A stretch of 64,000 bases of DNA from Rattus norvegicus (taxonomy: Eukaryota > Chordata > Mammalia > Rodentia > Muridae). How positions within the stretch are numbered: position 1 is the first letter of the stretch; each line of letters opens with the position of its first letter. Position numbers and translations under genes: made by a program. The stretch is from positions 1 through 64,000 of the forward strand of contig NW_026947409.1 of the NCBI RefSeq assembly GCF_036323735.1, given 5' to 3'. The notes below the pieces were generated by a model. The model saw only the letters and a program-made list of their open reading frames with translations. It had not been told where the DNA came from and did not search any database. Positions 33,178 to 46,577 of this stretch are shown piece after piece.

Positions 33178-36100
33178 ATGAATATAAAGGGAAATAATAA
33201 TCACTATTCCTTAATATCTCTCAATATCAATGGCCTCAACTCCCCAATAAAAAGACATAGATTAACAAACTGGATACGCAACGAGGACCCTGCATTCTGC
33301 TGCCTACAGGAAACACACCTCAGAGACAAAGACAGACACTACCTCAGAGTGAAAGGCTGGAAAACAACTTTCCAAGAAAATGGTCAGAAGAAGCAAGCTG
33401 GAGTAGCCATTCTAATATCAAATAAAATCAATTTCCAACTAAAAGTCATCAAAAAAGATAAGGAAGGACCCTTCATATTCATCAAAGGAAAAATCCACCA
33501 AGATGAACTCTCAATCCTAAATATCTATGCCCCAAATACAAGGGCAATACATACGTAAAAGAAACCTTACTAAAGCTCAAAACACACATTGCATCTCACA
33601 CAATAATAGTGGGAGATTTCAACACCCCACTCTCATCAGTGGACAGATCATGGAAACAGAAATTAAACAGTGATGTCGACAGACTAAGAGAAGTCATGAG
33701 CCAAATGGACTAAACGGATATTTATAGAACAGTCTATCCTATAGCAAAAGGATATACCTTCTTCTCAGCTCCTCATGGTACTTTCTCCAAAATTGACCAT
33801 ATAATTGGTCAAAAAACGGGCCTCAACCGGTACAGAAAGATAGAAATAATCCCATGCGTGCTATCGGACCACCACGGCCTAAAACTGGTCTTCAGTAACA
33901 ATAAGGGAAGAATGCCCACATATACGTGGAAATTGAACAATGCTCTACTCAATGATAACCTGGTCAAGGAAGAAATAAAGAAAGAAATTAAAAACTTTTT
34001 AGAATTTAATGAAAATGAAGATACAACATACCCAAACTTATGGGACACAATGAAAGCTATGCTAAGAGGAAAACTCATAGCGCTGAGTGCCTGCAGAAAG
34101 AAACAGGAAAGAGCATATGTCAGCAGCTTGACAGCACACCTAAAAGCTCTAGAACAAAAAAGAAGCAAATACACCCAGGAGAAGTAGAAGGCAGGAAGTA
34201 ATCAAACTCAGAGCTGAAATCAACCAAGTAGAAACAAAAAGGACCATAGAAAGAATCAACAGAACCAAAAGTTGGTTCTTTGAGAAAATCAACAAGATAG
34301 ATAAACCCTTAGCCAGACTAACGAGAGGACACAGAGAGTGTGTCCAAATTAACAAAATCAGAAATGAAAAGGGAGACATAACTACAGATTCGGAGGAAAT
34401 TCAAAAAATCATCAGATCTTACTATAAAAACCTATATTCAACAAAATTTGAAAATCTTCAGGAAATGGACAATTTCCTAGACAGATACCAGGTATCGAAG
34501 TTAAATCAGGAACAGATAAACCAGTTAAACAACCCCATAACTCCTAAGGAAATAGAAGCAGTCATTAAAGGTCTCCCAACCAAAAAGAGCCCAGGTCCAG
34601 ACGGGTTTAGTGCAGAATTCTATCAAACCTTCATAGAAGACCTCATACCAATATTATCCAAACTATTCCACAAAATTGAAACAGATGGAGCCCTACCGAA
34701 TTCCTTCTATGAAGCCACAATTACTCTTATACCTAAACCACACAAAGGCACAACAAAGAAAGAGAACTTCAGACCAATTTCCCTTATGAATATCGACGCA
34801 AAAATACTCAATAAAATTCTGGCAAACCGAATTCAAGAGCACATCAAAACAATCATCCACCATGATCAAGTAGGCTTCATCCCAGGCATGCAGGGATGGT
34901 TTAATATAAGGAAAACCATCAACTCGATCCATTATATAAACAAACTGAAAGAACAGAACCACATGATCATTTCATTAGATGCTGAGAAAGCATTTGACAA
35001 AATTCAACACCCCTTCATGATAAAAGTCCTGAAAGAATAGGAATTCAAGGCCCATACCTAAACATAGTAAAAGCCATATACAGCAAACCAGTTGCTAACA
35101 TTAAACTAAATGGAGAGAAACTTGAAGCAATCCCACTAAAATCAGGGACTAGACAAGGCTTCCCACTCTCTCCCTACTTATTCAATATAGTTCTTGAAGT
35201 TCTAGCCAGAGCAATCAGACAACAAAAGGAGATCAAAGGGATACAGATCGGAAAAGAAGAGGTCAAAATATCACTATTTGCAGATGACATGATAGTATAT
35301 TTAAGTGATCCCAAAAGTTCCACCAGAGAACTACTAAAGCAGATAAACAACTTCAGCAAAGTGGCTGGGTATAAAATTAACTCAAATAAATCAGTTGCCT
35401 TCCTCTATACAAAAGAGAAACAAGCCGAGAGAGATATTAGGGAAACGACACCCTTCATAATAGACCCAAATAATATAAAGTACCTCGGTGTGACTTTAAA
35501 CAAGCAAGTAAAAGATCTGTACTATAAGAACTTCAAAATACTTCGGAAAGAAATTGAAGAAGACCTCAGAAGATGGAAAGATCTCCCATGCTCATGGATT
35601 GGCAAGATTAATATAGTAAAAATGGCCATTTTACCAAAAGCAATCTACAGATTCAATGCAATCCCCATCAAAATACCAATCCAATTCTTCAAAGAGTTCG
35701 ACAGAACAATTTGCAAATTCATCTGGAATAACAAAAAACCCAGGATAGCTAAAGCTATCCTCAACAATAAAAGGACTTCAGGGGGAATCACTATCCCTGA
35801 ACTCAAGCAGTATTACAGAGCAATAGTGATAAAAACTGCATGGTATTGGTACAGAGACAGACAGATAGACCAATGGAATAGAATTGAAGACCCAGAAATG
35901 AACCCACACACCTATGGTCACTTGATTTTTGAAAAGGAGCCAAAACCATCCAATGGAAAAAAGATAGCATTTTCAGCAAATGGTGATGGTTCAACTGGAG
36001 GGCAACATGTAGAAGAATGCAGATCTATCCATGCTTATCACCCTGTACAAAGCTTAAGTCCAAGTGGATCCAGGACCTCCACATCAAACCAGACACACTC

Positions 36101-37002
36101 AAACTAATAGAAGGAAAACTAGGGAAGCATCTGGAACACATGGGCACTGGAAAAAATTTCCTGAACAAAACACCAATGTCTTATGCTCTAAGATCAAGAA
36201 TCGACAAATGGGATCTCATAAAACTGCAAAGCTTCTGTAAGGCAAAGGACACTGTGGTTAGGACAAAACGCCAACCAACAGATTGGGAAAAGATCTTTAC
36301 CAATCCTACAACAGATAGAGGCCTTATATCCAAAATATACAAAGAACTCAAGAAGTTAGACCGCAGGGAAACAAATAACCCTATTAAAAAATGGGGTTCA
36401 GAGCTAAACAAAGAATTGACAGCTGAGGAATGCCAAATGGCTGAGAAACACCTAAAGAAATGTTCAACATCTTTAGTCATAAGGGAAATGCAAATCAAAA
36501 CAACCCTGAGATTTCACCTCACACCAGTACGATTGGCTAAGATCAAAAACTCAGGTGACAGCAGATGCTGGCGAGGATGTGGAGAAAGAGGAACACTCCT
36601 CCATTGTTGGTGGGATTGCAGACTGGTAAAACCATTCTGGAAATCAGTCTGGAGGTTCCTCAGAAAATTGGACATTGAACTGCCTGAGGATCCAGCTATA
36701 CCTTCTTGGGCATATACCCAAAAGATGCCTCAACATATAAAAGAGACACATGCTCCACTATGTTCATCACAGCCTTATTTATAATAGCCAGAAAATGGAA
36801 AGAACCCAGATGCCCTTAAACAGAGGAATGGATACAGAAAATGTGGTACATCTACACAATGGAATATTACTCAGCTATCAAAAACAAGGAGTTTATGAAA
36901 TTCATAGGCAAATGGTTGGAACTGGAAAATATCATCCTGAGTGAGCTAACCCAATCACAGAAAGACATACATGGTATGCACTCACTGATAAGTGGTTATT
37001 AG
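33178..37002 (+). pseudogene. L1-2 ORF2, multiply disrupted
   Basis: Spans 3,825 nt from ATG 33178 to TAG 37000-37002, the expected length, but with offsetting indels. An endonuclease block is open to 33558, where one base is lost (33545). TTA to TAA occurs near 33712. One A is gained near 34160, restoring the frame. The RT block 34465-35040 ends at a 1-nt loss (35030). The RT motif FADD (35277-35288) lies in the next open block (35289-36107 continues it). Further shifts occur near 35940 and 36710. The Cys/His-rich end is present near 36560-36620. Motif order and spacing are normal. Confidence 0.93.
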
Positions 37003-37730
37003 CCCAAATGCTTGAATTACCCTAGATCCCTAGAACAAACGAAACTCAAGACGGATGATCAAAATGTGAATGCTTCACTCCTTCTTTAAATGAGGAAAAA
37101 GAATACCCTTGGCAGGGAAGGGAGAGGCAAAGATTAAAACAGAGACTGAAGGAACACCCATTCAGAGCCTGCCCCACATGTGGCCCATACATATACAGCC
37201 ACCCTATTAGACAAGATGGATGAAGCAAAGAAGTGCAGACCGACAGGAGCCGGATGTAGATCGCTCCTGAGAGACACAGCCAGAATACAGCAAATACAGA
37301 GGCGAATGTCAGCAGCAAACCACTGAACTGAGAATAGGACCCCCGTTGAAGGAATCAGAGAAAGAACTGGAAGAGCTTGAAGGGGCTCGAGACCCCATAT
37401 GTACAACAATGCCAAGCAACCAGAGCTTCCAGGGACTAAGCCACTAACTAAAGACTATACATGGACTTACCCTGGACTCTGACCTCATAGGTAGCAATGA
37501 ATATCCTAGTAAGAGCACCAGTGGAAGGGGAAGCCCTGGGTCCTGCTAAGACTGAACCCCCAGTGAACTAGTCTATGGGGGGAGGGCGGCAATGGGGGGA
37601 GGATTGGGAGGGGAAGACCCATAAGGAAGAGGAGGGGGGAGGTGGTTGTTTGCCCGGAAACCGGGAAAGGGAATAACACTCGAAATGTATATAAGAAATA
37701 CTCAAGTTAATAAAAAAGAAAAAAATAATG
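37003..37730 (+). other. L1-2 3'UTR with G-rich tract and A-tail
   Basis: Matches the L1-1 3'UTR throughout. A G-rich tract at 37577-37648 contains several runs of three to six G. It ends 'gaatcaag...ataagaaatactcaagttaat' before the A-rich tail. Confidence 0.88.
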
Positions 37731-37741
37731 TAATTGTGAGA

Positions 37742-38285
37742 TTGCATGAAATTTGGGCCCAGCTGAAAATCAATGGAAATGTATCAATGCACATTTATTG
37801 AATCCAGGTGTGAAATTATATATTTATGCATATTTGTCTATGTAAAAGTTTTTAATTCTGTAATTGCTATGCACTTCTCATGGTTTAATAGATGTTGATG
37901 GCTCCAAGCTTCTCCCTAGCCTGTCAAGCAAAAAGCATAAGGACAAAATGGAAAAGGCTCCAGCAAGTAATCTTCTACTTTATCTCCTGCTGTTTCAGAA
38001 TGAGGTGGTAAGTGCCAGAGACTGCAGTTTCTGGTCTCAGAAGGCAGACCAGTTACACTAGCACAGCATAGTGACTTGGACATAGATAAGTAAATCAGGT
38101 ACAGAAACTTAGTAACTTAAACTTAGATAAGTAAACTTATTATTATACAGCAACCCAAAATATCTTGTTAGACAAAATCTTACCACATATTTCGTAAGAC
38201 AAAGTCTTACCCTCAGCTAACACCCTTCATCCTCAGCTTCTTCAAGAAGAACGAACAGGAGAAAGAAGATCAATCTTAGGGCTGG
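37742..38285. other. Unannotated stretch between two L1s
   Basis: About 540 bp. A 65-codon frame at 37864-38061 has no recognised domain. 'acttaaacttagataagtaaactt' repeats weakly at 38085-38140. No clear element is seen. Confidence 0.45.
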
Positions 38286-38289
38286 CCCA

Positions 38290-40520
<2,231 letters not shown>

Positions 40521-42060
40521 CAACACATGAGTGGCGCCTGACATTTTTACATGGGCGCTATGAATTAAAATAAGGTATCATATTCTTACATGTCAAATGT
40601 ATTCCTAACTGAGATAATTGCTCAGTCAACAAAGCATTGCTGTTGAATATGAAATAGACTATCGTTGAAAAATAAAATGTTTAGACAATGTCATCTAGGT
40701 AATTGAATTTTAATATATTTATCAACTCACTTAAATACTTCATGATGGTTTAACCAACGCATGGAATGCATATTCATTAAAACGAAGAAAAGCATAAAGT
40801 TTATTTTTACAACTTTCTGAATCATGGAATAAATAATAAGTCTCCATTAATGTACCGGGATCCATAATAGTGGTATAGATTATGAATGAATAAAAAGTAT
40901 TATGAGCTTTCTTTTATAAAAATTGCATAAAGATATAAGAAAAAAGAAAGAAGTGAATGCATAAATCAGTGTGTTGCAGGTGATTGTATGCACATAATTC
41001 AAGAATCTATTTTAGAAATAAGTTCATTGAGACTGTCCTAAGAAAGTGACAGTTAAGTTAAATAAGATGAAAAATAATTGAACTATATTTCGGGCAATAT
41101 TACAATAAATATAAGGTCAATAAAAGGAAAAAGAGCTTGACATATACAAAAAGTAAATGTGAAAGAAGGTTGTATAGATTAAGTGATGGAAGAGAGGACG
41201 AAATAAATCTGAAGCTTAGGCAAATAAAGCATATGGGCTTACAGAAACAATATAAGAGATATAAATTTTTATTTATGGAAAATATCTTAGAAATAATTGA
41301 ATAGTTTTAAATAAGTTTGTTTAACTCAGTATGTATATAGGAAGGGACTCTGGTTACTTATGTATTATGAAATGATACCGAGCATGATTTGAAGGCTGTT
41401 TTTGAAGTTTAACTGGAAGTAGTGTCAGTGATAATGAAAAAGAGTCATATCAGAGAGCTATGTTGGAAATTGATGTTTTTGGTAGAAGAATGAGGGTGGG
41501 GAGGGCAGGAGTCAAATAAAGCTAATGTCTTTTTTCTGAGCAAATGAAAAGGTGTTGGGATTATTTACTCTGATTTGAAATATTTCATGATAAGTGGGTT
41601 TAGGAGAATTTTAAAGGAATTTATTTTAGATCGATTTACTTCAAGATGCTTGAAAGAACCTGTAACTCACTAGACATTTCTACTTACTGTACATGGTTTT
41701 GTGATTTAAGCCATTACTCAGAGCATTATTAGCTGTTATATAAGAAAAAACTTAATTCAATATCTGTATTTATTAAGTTATATCTGGGAGTTCTTATTTA
41801 ATATAGAGCAAACCTATGATTATACTACATGTTTATTTAGTATATTCAGCAAATTATTTGCCCATTTACTTACTACAAACATTTTAGATTGCAATTAGAA
41901 TTTAATCCAAGTTTATGGGGGTTGACACGGCTGTTTGATTAGTATTTAATAGCTCATGAATGTGAATTTCACAGAAAGAAGTCATTTGCTCAGTTTTTGT
42001 AAATTTACAGACCCTAGAAGAGAAAAAAAATATGTAATAAATTCTAGCTCTTCTAGTTTT
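40521..42060. other. AT-rich stretch without identified genes
   Basis: About 1.5 kb, very AT-rich, with no frame above 60 codons and no recognised repeat. Confidence 0.6.
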
Positions 42061-42156
42061 TTTTTTTTTTTTTTTTTTTTTTGGAGCTGGGGACCGAACC
42101 CAGGGCCTTGCGCTTCCTAAGCAAGCGCTGTACTACTGAGCTAAATCACCAACCCC
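42061..42156 (-). mobile_element. Young ID SINE, minus strand
   Basis: A T-run (A-tail) of about 22 is followed by 'ggagctggggaccgaaccc' through 'ctaaatcaccaacccc'. Flanked by a 9-bp target-site duplication TCTAGTTTT (42052-42060 and 42157-42165). Near-consensus. Confidence 0.95.
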
Positions 42157-42165
42157 TCTAGTTTT

Positions 42166-44844
42166 CATATTTAGTATTTTAGTGTGTTATGCAGAAATTC
42201 TGAATCCAGATGATTTTAACTATAATATCCAGTACTATTAAACATATGCACAGCATTTTACAACTATGAATAGTATATGCTTTCTGAAAATTTTCATTAA
42301 AAGAGCCAGAAATTCTTCATGACTTCTACCGAACATGGACATTGGGAACAGAGTAAACCGCAAATAAGAAAATGCAGAAAGTGATTGACACACGCAAATT
42401 CTTGGTTTTAAATTTAACAATCGTGATAATTATCGGATAGAGCTTTGAAAATAGAGTCAATGACAGGATGAAAAATACTGAAGAAGAGTATTTAAATTAA
42501 ATTTTTACTAAATAAAAGAAAACAGTGGATCTGAAGGTAAGCTACATTTAACAAATTGACCCTGATCTTCTGCCACTATTTATTTAATGCTTTGGTTTTT
42601 GTTCTTATATTATGTTTAGAAACATATCAATGATTCTCATTATTCTTAAATAAATGATATGCAGTTCAGCTGATTAAATATTCCACATTATCTTAATGTT
42701 CTTCTGTATCATTAGATATTAAAATTATAGAGATTATTTTGACTAGAATAAAATTTATTGTTTCCTTATCATATGAGAGAAGCAATTATTTACAGAGAAT
42801 GGATACCTGATATTTTCTAAATACTGTCAATAGAGGTTTAAACCATATATATTAGCTCAATCATTTATACCTCCAAATGGAAGTCATTAAATGTTACTAC
42901 ACATATAGTACATAAAGGAAGTGATATATAGGGATAAAACCAACACCTATGCTGCCACAATCATCTATTATCCCCATGATGAAAGCCAATCCTAGGAAGA
43001 GAAGATGGTACAGACACAGTGAAGGATAAATCAACTTCATTCAAAATGAGGATTGAGCTGAAAAGGGATTTGAACTAAGAATAGTTAATAATAATATAAA
43101 TAAGGTTAATGTTATGAGACCTGGTTTACCTGATATGGTTGCCTTATCCCTTTAACTTGGGCAGTCACATTTCTGCTCCGTGGAATGAGACGTCTCCACC
43201 TTCTCTGCCCTCACATATTTCAGTTTGTCACATGGTCCTCAGGACATCCTTATACATGGGGAGGTATTTTTTCTTCTTGGAAATACAAAATGCTCATATT
43301 TCCTGACTTCGGAGACAGGGTTAAAAGGAAATGGGAAGTGAGTTACATACATACCACAACTCTTCTGTATTATTCCCTAAATGGGGGTTTTTCGAGGATG
43401 GGATACTTGAGGTGAGCAGAAAGGAAAGATGCTGCTTTATTTGAAATATTTTCTTACCTCATTCTGTGCCCCTGTAAAGGGCCCAGCCTTATCTCTCAGG
43501 CGTGGCCATGTTCCTGTCACTGCTCCCCTCCCTATTTCTTGCAGCTCTTAATTCTAGTTCCTGCTTGCCACTCTAGGTTTCATCTTGACCAGATTCAGCT
43601 CATTTTCCTGTGATCCTGCTCTGAAACATACACAAGTTTTTTTTTCTTTTGTTTCATTTTGAATCGTTTAATGTTTATGTTGGCTTTTGTTTTACCTCTT
43701 TTATGGAAGCCTTAGAGGAGAATCATTCAGGGATGTCTGTTTTGATTGGAATGAGAAAATAAAGAAAAAATCCCTTTTTAAATTTACAAGACATTTTCAT
43801 ATCTAAGTTTTTCACTAACATTTCCCACCATGCTAGTTTATCTCCCTGTCTTGTCCTGAGTTCTTTCCTCTCATTGCTACTTGGATACTGCCTCGTAGGA
43901 CTTACTGCAGAACCATGAATGCTGGCATACACGAGGAAGGAGTTGATTCTTCACCACTTTTCTAACCCTTTTTTAGATGTATCTTCCTTCTCTCTTGAGC
44001 TATTTGAATTAATTTGGATTACTGTACTCAATTGTATAGTACTATAGTGCTTGTGCCTTGAAAATATCTGTTATTATTGTCTTGTCATAGTTCTACAGCT
44101 CAGGGTTGGGCCTAGTTACATTTTGGAACATTATTCCAAGAAGTTTGTGAACTTGAAAAAAACCTAGGCAGCAGCTATCAATACTTTCAGATGGTACTTT
44201 AATACATGAGGGCTTAAAACCTTTAATAAATCATGGAAAAAGCAGTATGAGATTCCTGTTTCTGTAAAGTACTTGAAATACAAAAAGGGAAAAAGACCAT
44301 GCCCCACTCACTTTTGTCTTCACGTAGGGTGCACAAATGTGACTTTAGTTTTGATGCCTTTTCTGGTTAGAACATAAAATTGTTTGTGGTAGTTTGCGGT
44401 AATGGTTTGCTTCTATTAGTTTACGCTTTTGTGATTTTTTTTTGTCTTCATTATTCCCATTAGGGCCATGCTTCCCCATTTTGTATAGATAAAAGGTGGA
44501 TTCAGTCCAGCTATTATTGTCCTGGGGAACAACCCACAATTTTGGGAACAAATGTCCACAATTATGTAGTTGACTATGGTTTGAAATCCTTCCTTGCCAT
44601 CACTTTCTTGCAGCAACATAATTCTGTACTATCTCTTCAATAATTGACAACCCTATAATCCCATTATATATCTGTGTGTAGGGGGAAATGGGATTCTTTA
44701 AATTTTCTGTGTTATGTGGTTTTATTCTTCCATAAATTATTTCCCACAGCCACAGAGCACAGCACACTACCGCGCATTATTGAATGCTGGGATAATTGGG
44801 GAAGGGTAGTTTGAAATACATCACTGTTCTTTGTGTCAGAAATT
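42166..44844. other. Long stretch without identified genes
   Basis: About 2.7 kb. It is AT-rich to 43100, then moderately GC-richer with LTR-like texture at 43120-43660, which I could not assign. Frames at 43185-43415, 43723-43932 and 44345-44619 have no recognised domain or consistent splice context. Confidence 0.5.
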
Positions 44845-44940
44845 TTTTTTCTTTTTTTTTTTTTTTCGGAGCTGGGGACCGAATCCAGGGCCTTGCGCAT
44901 GGTAGGCAAGCACTCTACCACTGAGCTAAATCCCTAACCC
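44845..44940 (-). mobile_element. Young ID SINE, minus strand
   Basis: A T-run then 'cggagctggggaccgaatcc' through 'ctaaatccctaacccc'. Flanked by an imperfect target-site duplication (CAGAAATT at 44837 and CAGAGATT at 44941). Confidence 0.93.
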
Positions 44941-44948
44941 CAGAGATT

Positions 44949-45494
44949 CTTATTTTTAATAAGTAATCCATCCTATAGAAATAGCTAATTAACTCTTGTA
45001 TTCTCCTTCATATATGGGTGCTGCTGTGAATAAATTCCATTTTTCCATTGATAAACAAAAATAAAATCCCATAAAGGCACGAAAATACATAAAGAGGGAA
45101 AAGTATCCACAAAGAAAATGCATTTAAAATGGAGAAAAATATAAACAAAATGAGATCAAAATTTATAGCCAGAAATTATGAAATTAAAAATTTCATTATA
45201 AAACTACAAATTCGTAAGGTTAGATAATACAAATATATATTCATGCAAAGAGGAAAACATTAAATGCAATGTATGCACAAAGAGTTAACTCAAAATGTAT
45301 TATATAAACCAAGATTGGAATGGAGCACTCACTGTTTCTGCTGTAGAGGCAAAAATGGAAGGACTACCACTAGGTTTACCCCAGGTTTATTGCATAGTGA
45401 CAAATTTTCAAGAAAGGTGATGTTTCAAAAATAACTAACAAATAAATCATTGATAATTTAAACAAATACAAAAATAATAAAATATAGAAGAGCA
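44949..45494. other. AT-rich spacer
   Basis: Runs of A-rich sequence with no frame or repeat recognised. Confidence 0.55.
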
Positions 45495-46440
45495 ACCCTA
45501 GCCAATGGTGATCTGATAGGATGCATAGGATTACTTCGATATTCTGGTATTTTTTGAGGCCTGTTATGTGAATGAGTTTATGGTCAAATTTGGAGAAGTT
45601 ACAATGAGGTGAAGAGGAAAAGGTATATTCTTTTGTTTTAGGATGAAATGTTACCTAAATCTCTGTTAAATACATTTGGATTTTTCAAGTTATTAAAATA
45701 AATTCTGTTATTTTAACCGTATATGTTTACTTTCAGTTTCCATAAATTGTCCATTGATGAGAGTGCGGAGTTGAAGTCTCCTACAATTTATTGTGTGTGG
45801 TGCAATATTTGCTTTGACCTATAGTTATGTTTCATTTATGAATTTAGGTGTCCTTGCATTTGAAACATAGTTGTTCAGAATTGAAAGTTCATCTTAGCAT
45901 TATTTTTCTTTGACAAGTATGGTTACCTTCCTTATCATTTTTGATAACTTTGTGTTGAAAGTCAATTTTACTCGATATTAGAAAGGCTACTCCAGCTTGT
46001 TTCTTGGGAACATTTGCTTAGAATTTTTCTCCAGGCTTTTACCCTGAGATACTCTTTCTTTGTCACTAAGGTGTATTTCCTGTATGCAGAAAAATCTTGG
46101 GTCCTCTTTACGTATTCAGTCTCCTAGTTTATGTCTTTTTATTTGAGGAATTGTGTTCATTGATGTTAAGAGATATTAAATTAAATGGACTATTGCTTTC
46201 TATTATTTTTGTTGTTAGAAAGGGAACTACTATTGTGTGGCTACCATCTTTTGGGTTTGTTGAAAGATTATTTCGCTACTTTTTGTTACGGTGTAGTTTC
46301 CCTCCTTGGGTTGGAAGTTTCCATCTACTATCATTTGTAGGGTTGGATTTGTGGAAAGATATTGTGTACATTTCACTTTGCCATGGAATGTCTTGGTTTC
46401 TCCATCCATGGTAATTGAAAATTTCACCAGATATCCTAGC
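45495..46440 (-). mobile_element. Scrambled old L1, inverted left arm
   Basis: Minus-strand match to L1-1 from about 6900 to 7830. It covers ORF2 endonuclease coding sequence, the inter-ORF region and the ORF1 C-terminal coding sequence, ending at 'atggtaattgaaaatttcaccagatatcctagcc'. The adjoining sequence flips to the plus strand. Diverged, with no long frame. Confidence 0.82.
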
Positions 46441-46577
46441 CTGAAGATCCAGAAATGAATGCACAGACCTACAGTCACTTTGTCTTCGACAAAGGTGCTA
46501 AAACCACGAAATGGAAAAAAGACAGAATTTTCACGAAATTATGGTTCAACTGGAGGTCAGCATATAGAAGAATCAAT
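46441..46577 (+). mobile_element. Scrambled old L1, displaced ORF2 C-terminal block
   Basis: About 135 bp matching the ORF2 segment that encodes DPEMN...TYSHFVFDKGAK...WFNWR (compare L1-2 at 35885-36015). It lies immediately upstream of an RT-encoding segment that should precede it. The joint has the shared word ATCAATTAT. Confidence 0.8.

Larger units (their letters stand above)
31495..37730 (+). mobile_element. L1-2: long rat LINE-1, plus strand
   Basis: About 6.24 kb: truncated 5'UTR, ORF1 (32045-33118), 59-bp spacer, ORF2 (33178-37002), 3'UTR with a G-rich tract, and a short A-rich tail (37711-37730). The flanks form an 11-bp target-site duplication with two mismatches (31484-31494 and 37731-37741), which fixes both ends. 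Multiple frameshifts and stops make it inactive. It is inverted relative to L1-1 and direct relative to L1-3. Confidence 0.95.

Noticed and set aside
43120..43660. Possible LTR
   Set aside because: GC-richer texture suggested an LTR, but I found no matching terminal repeat, primer-binding site or gag/pol remnant.
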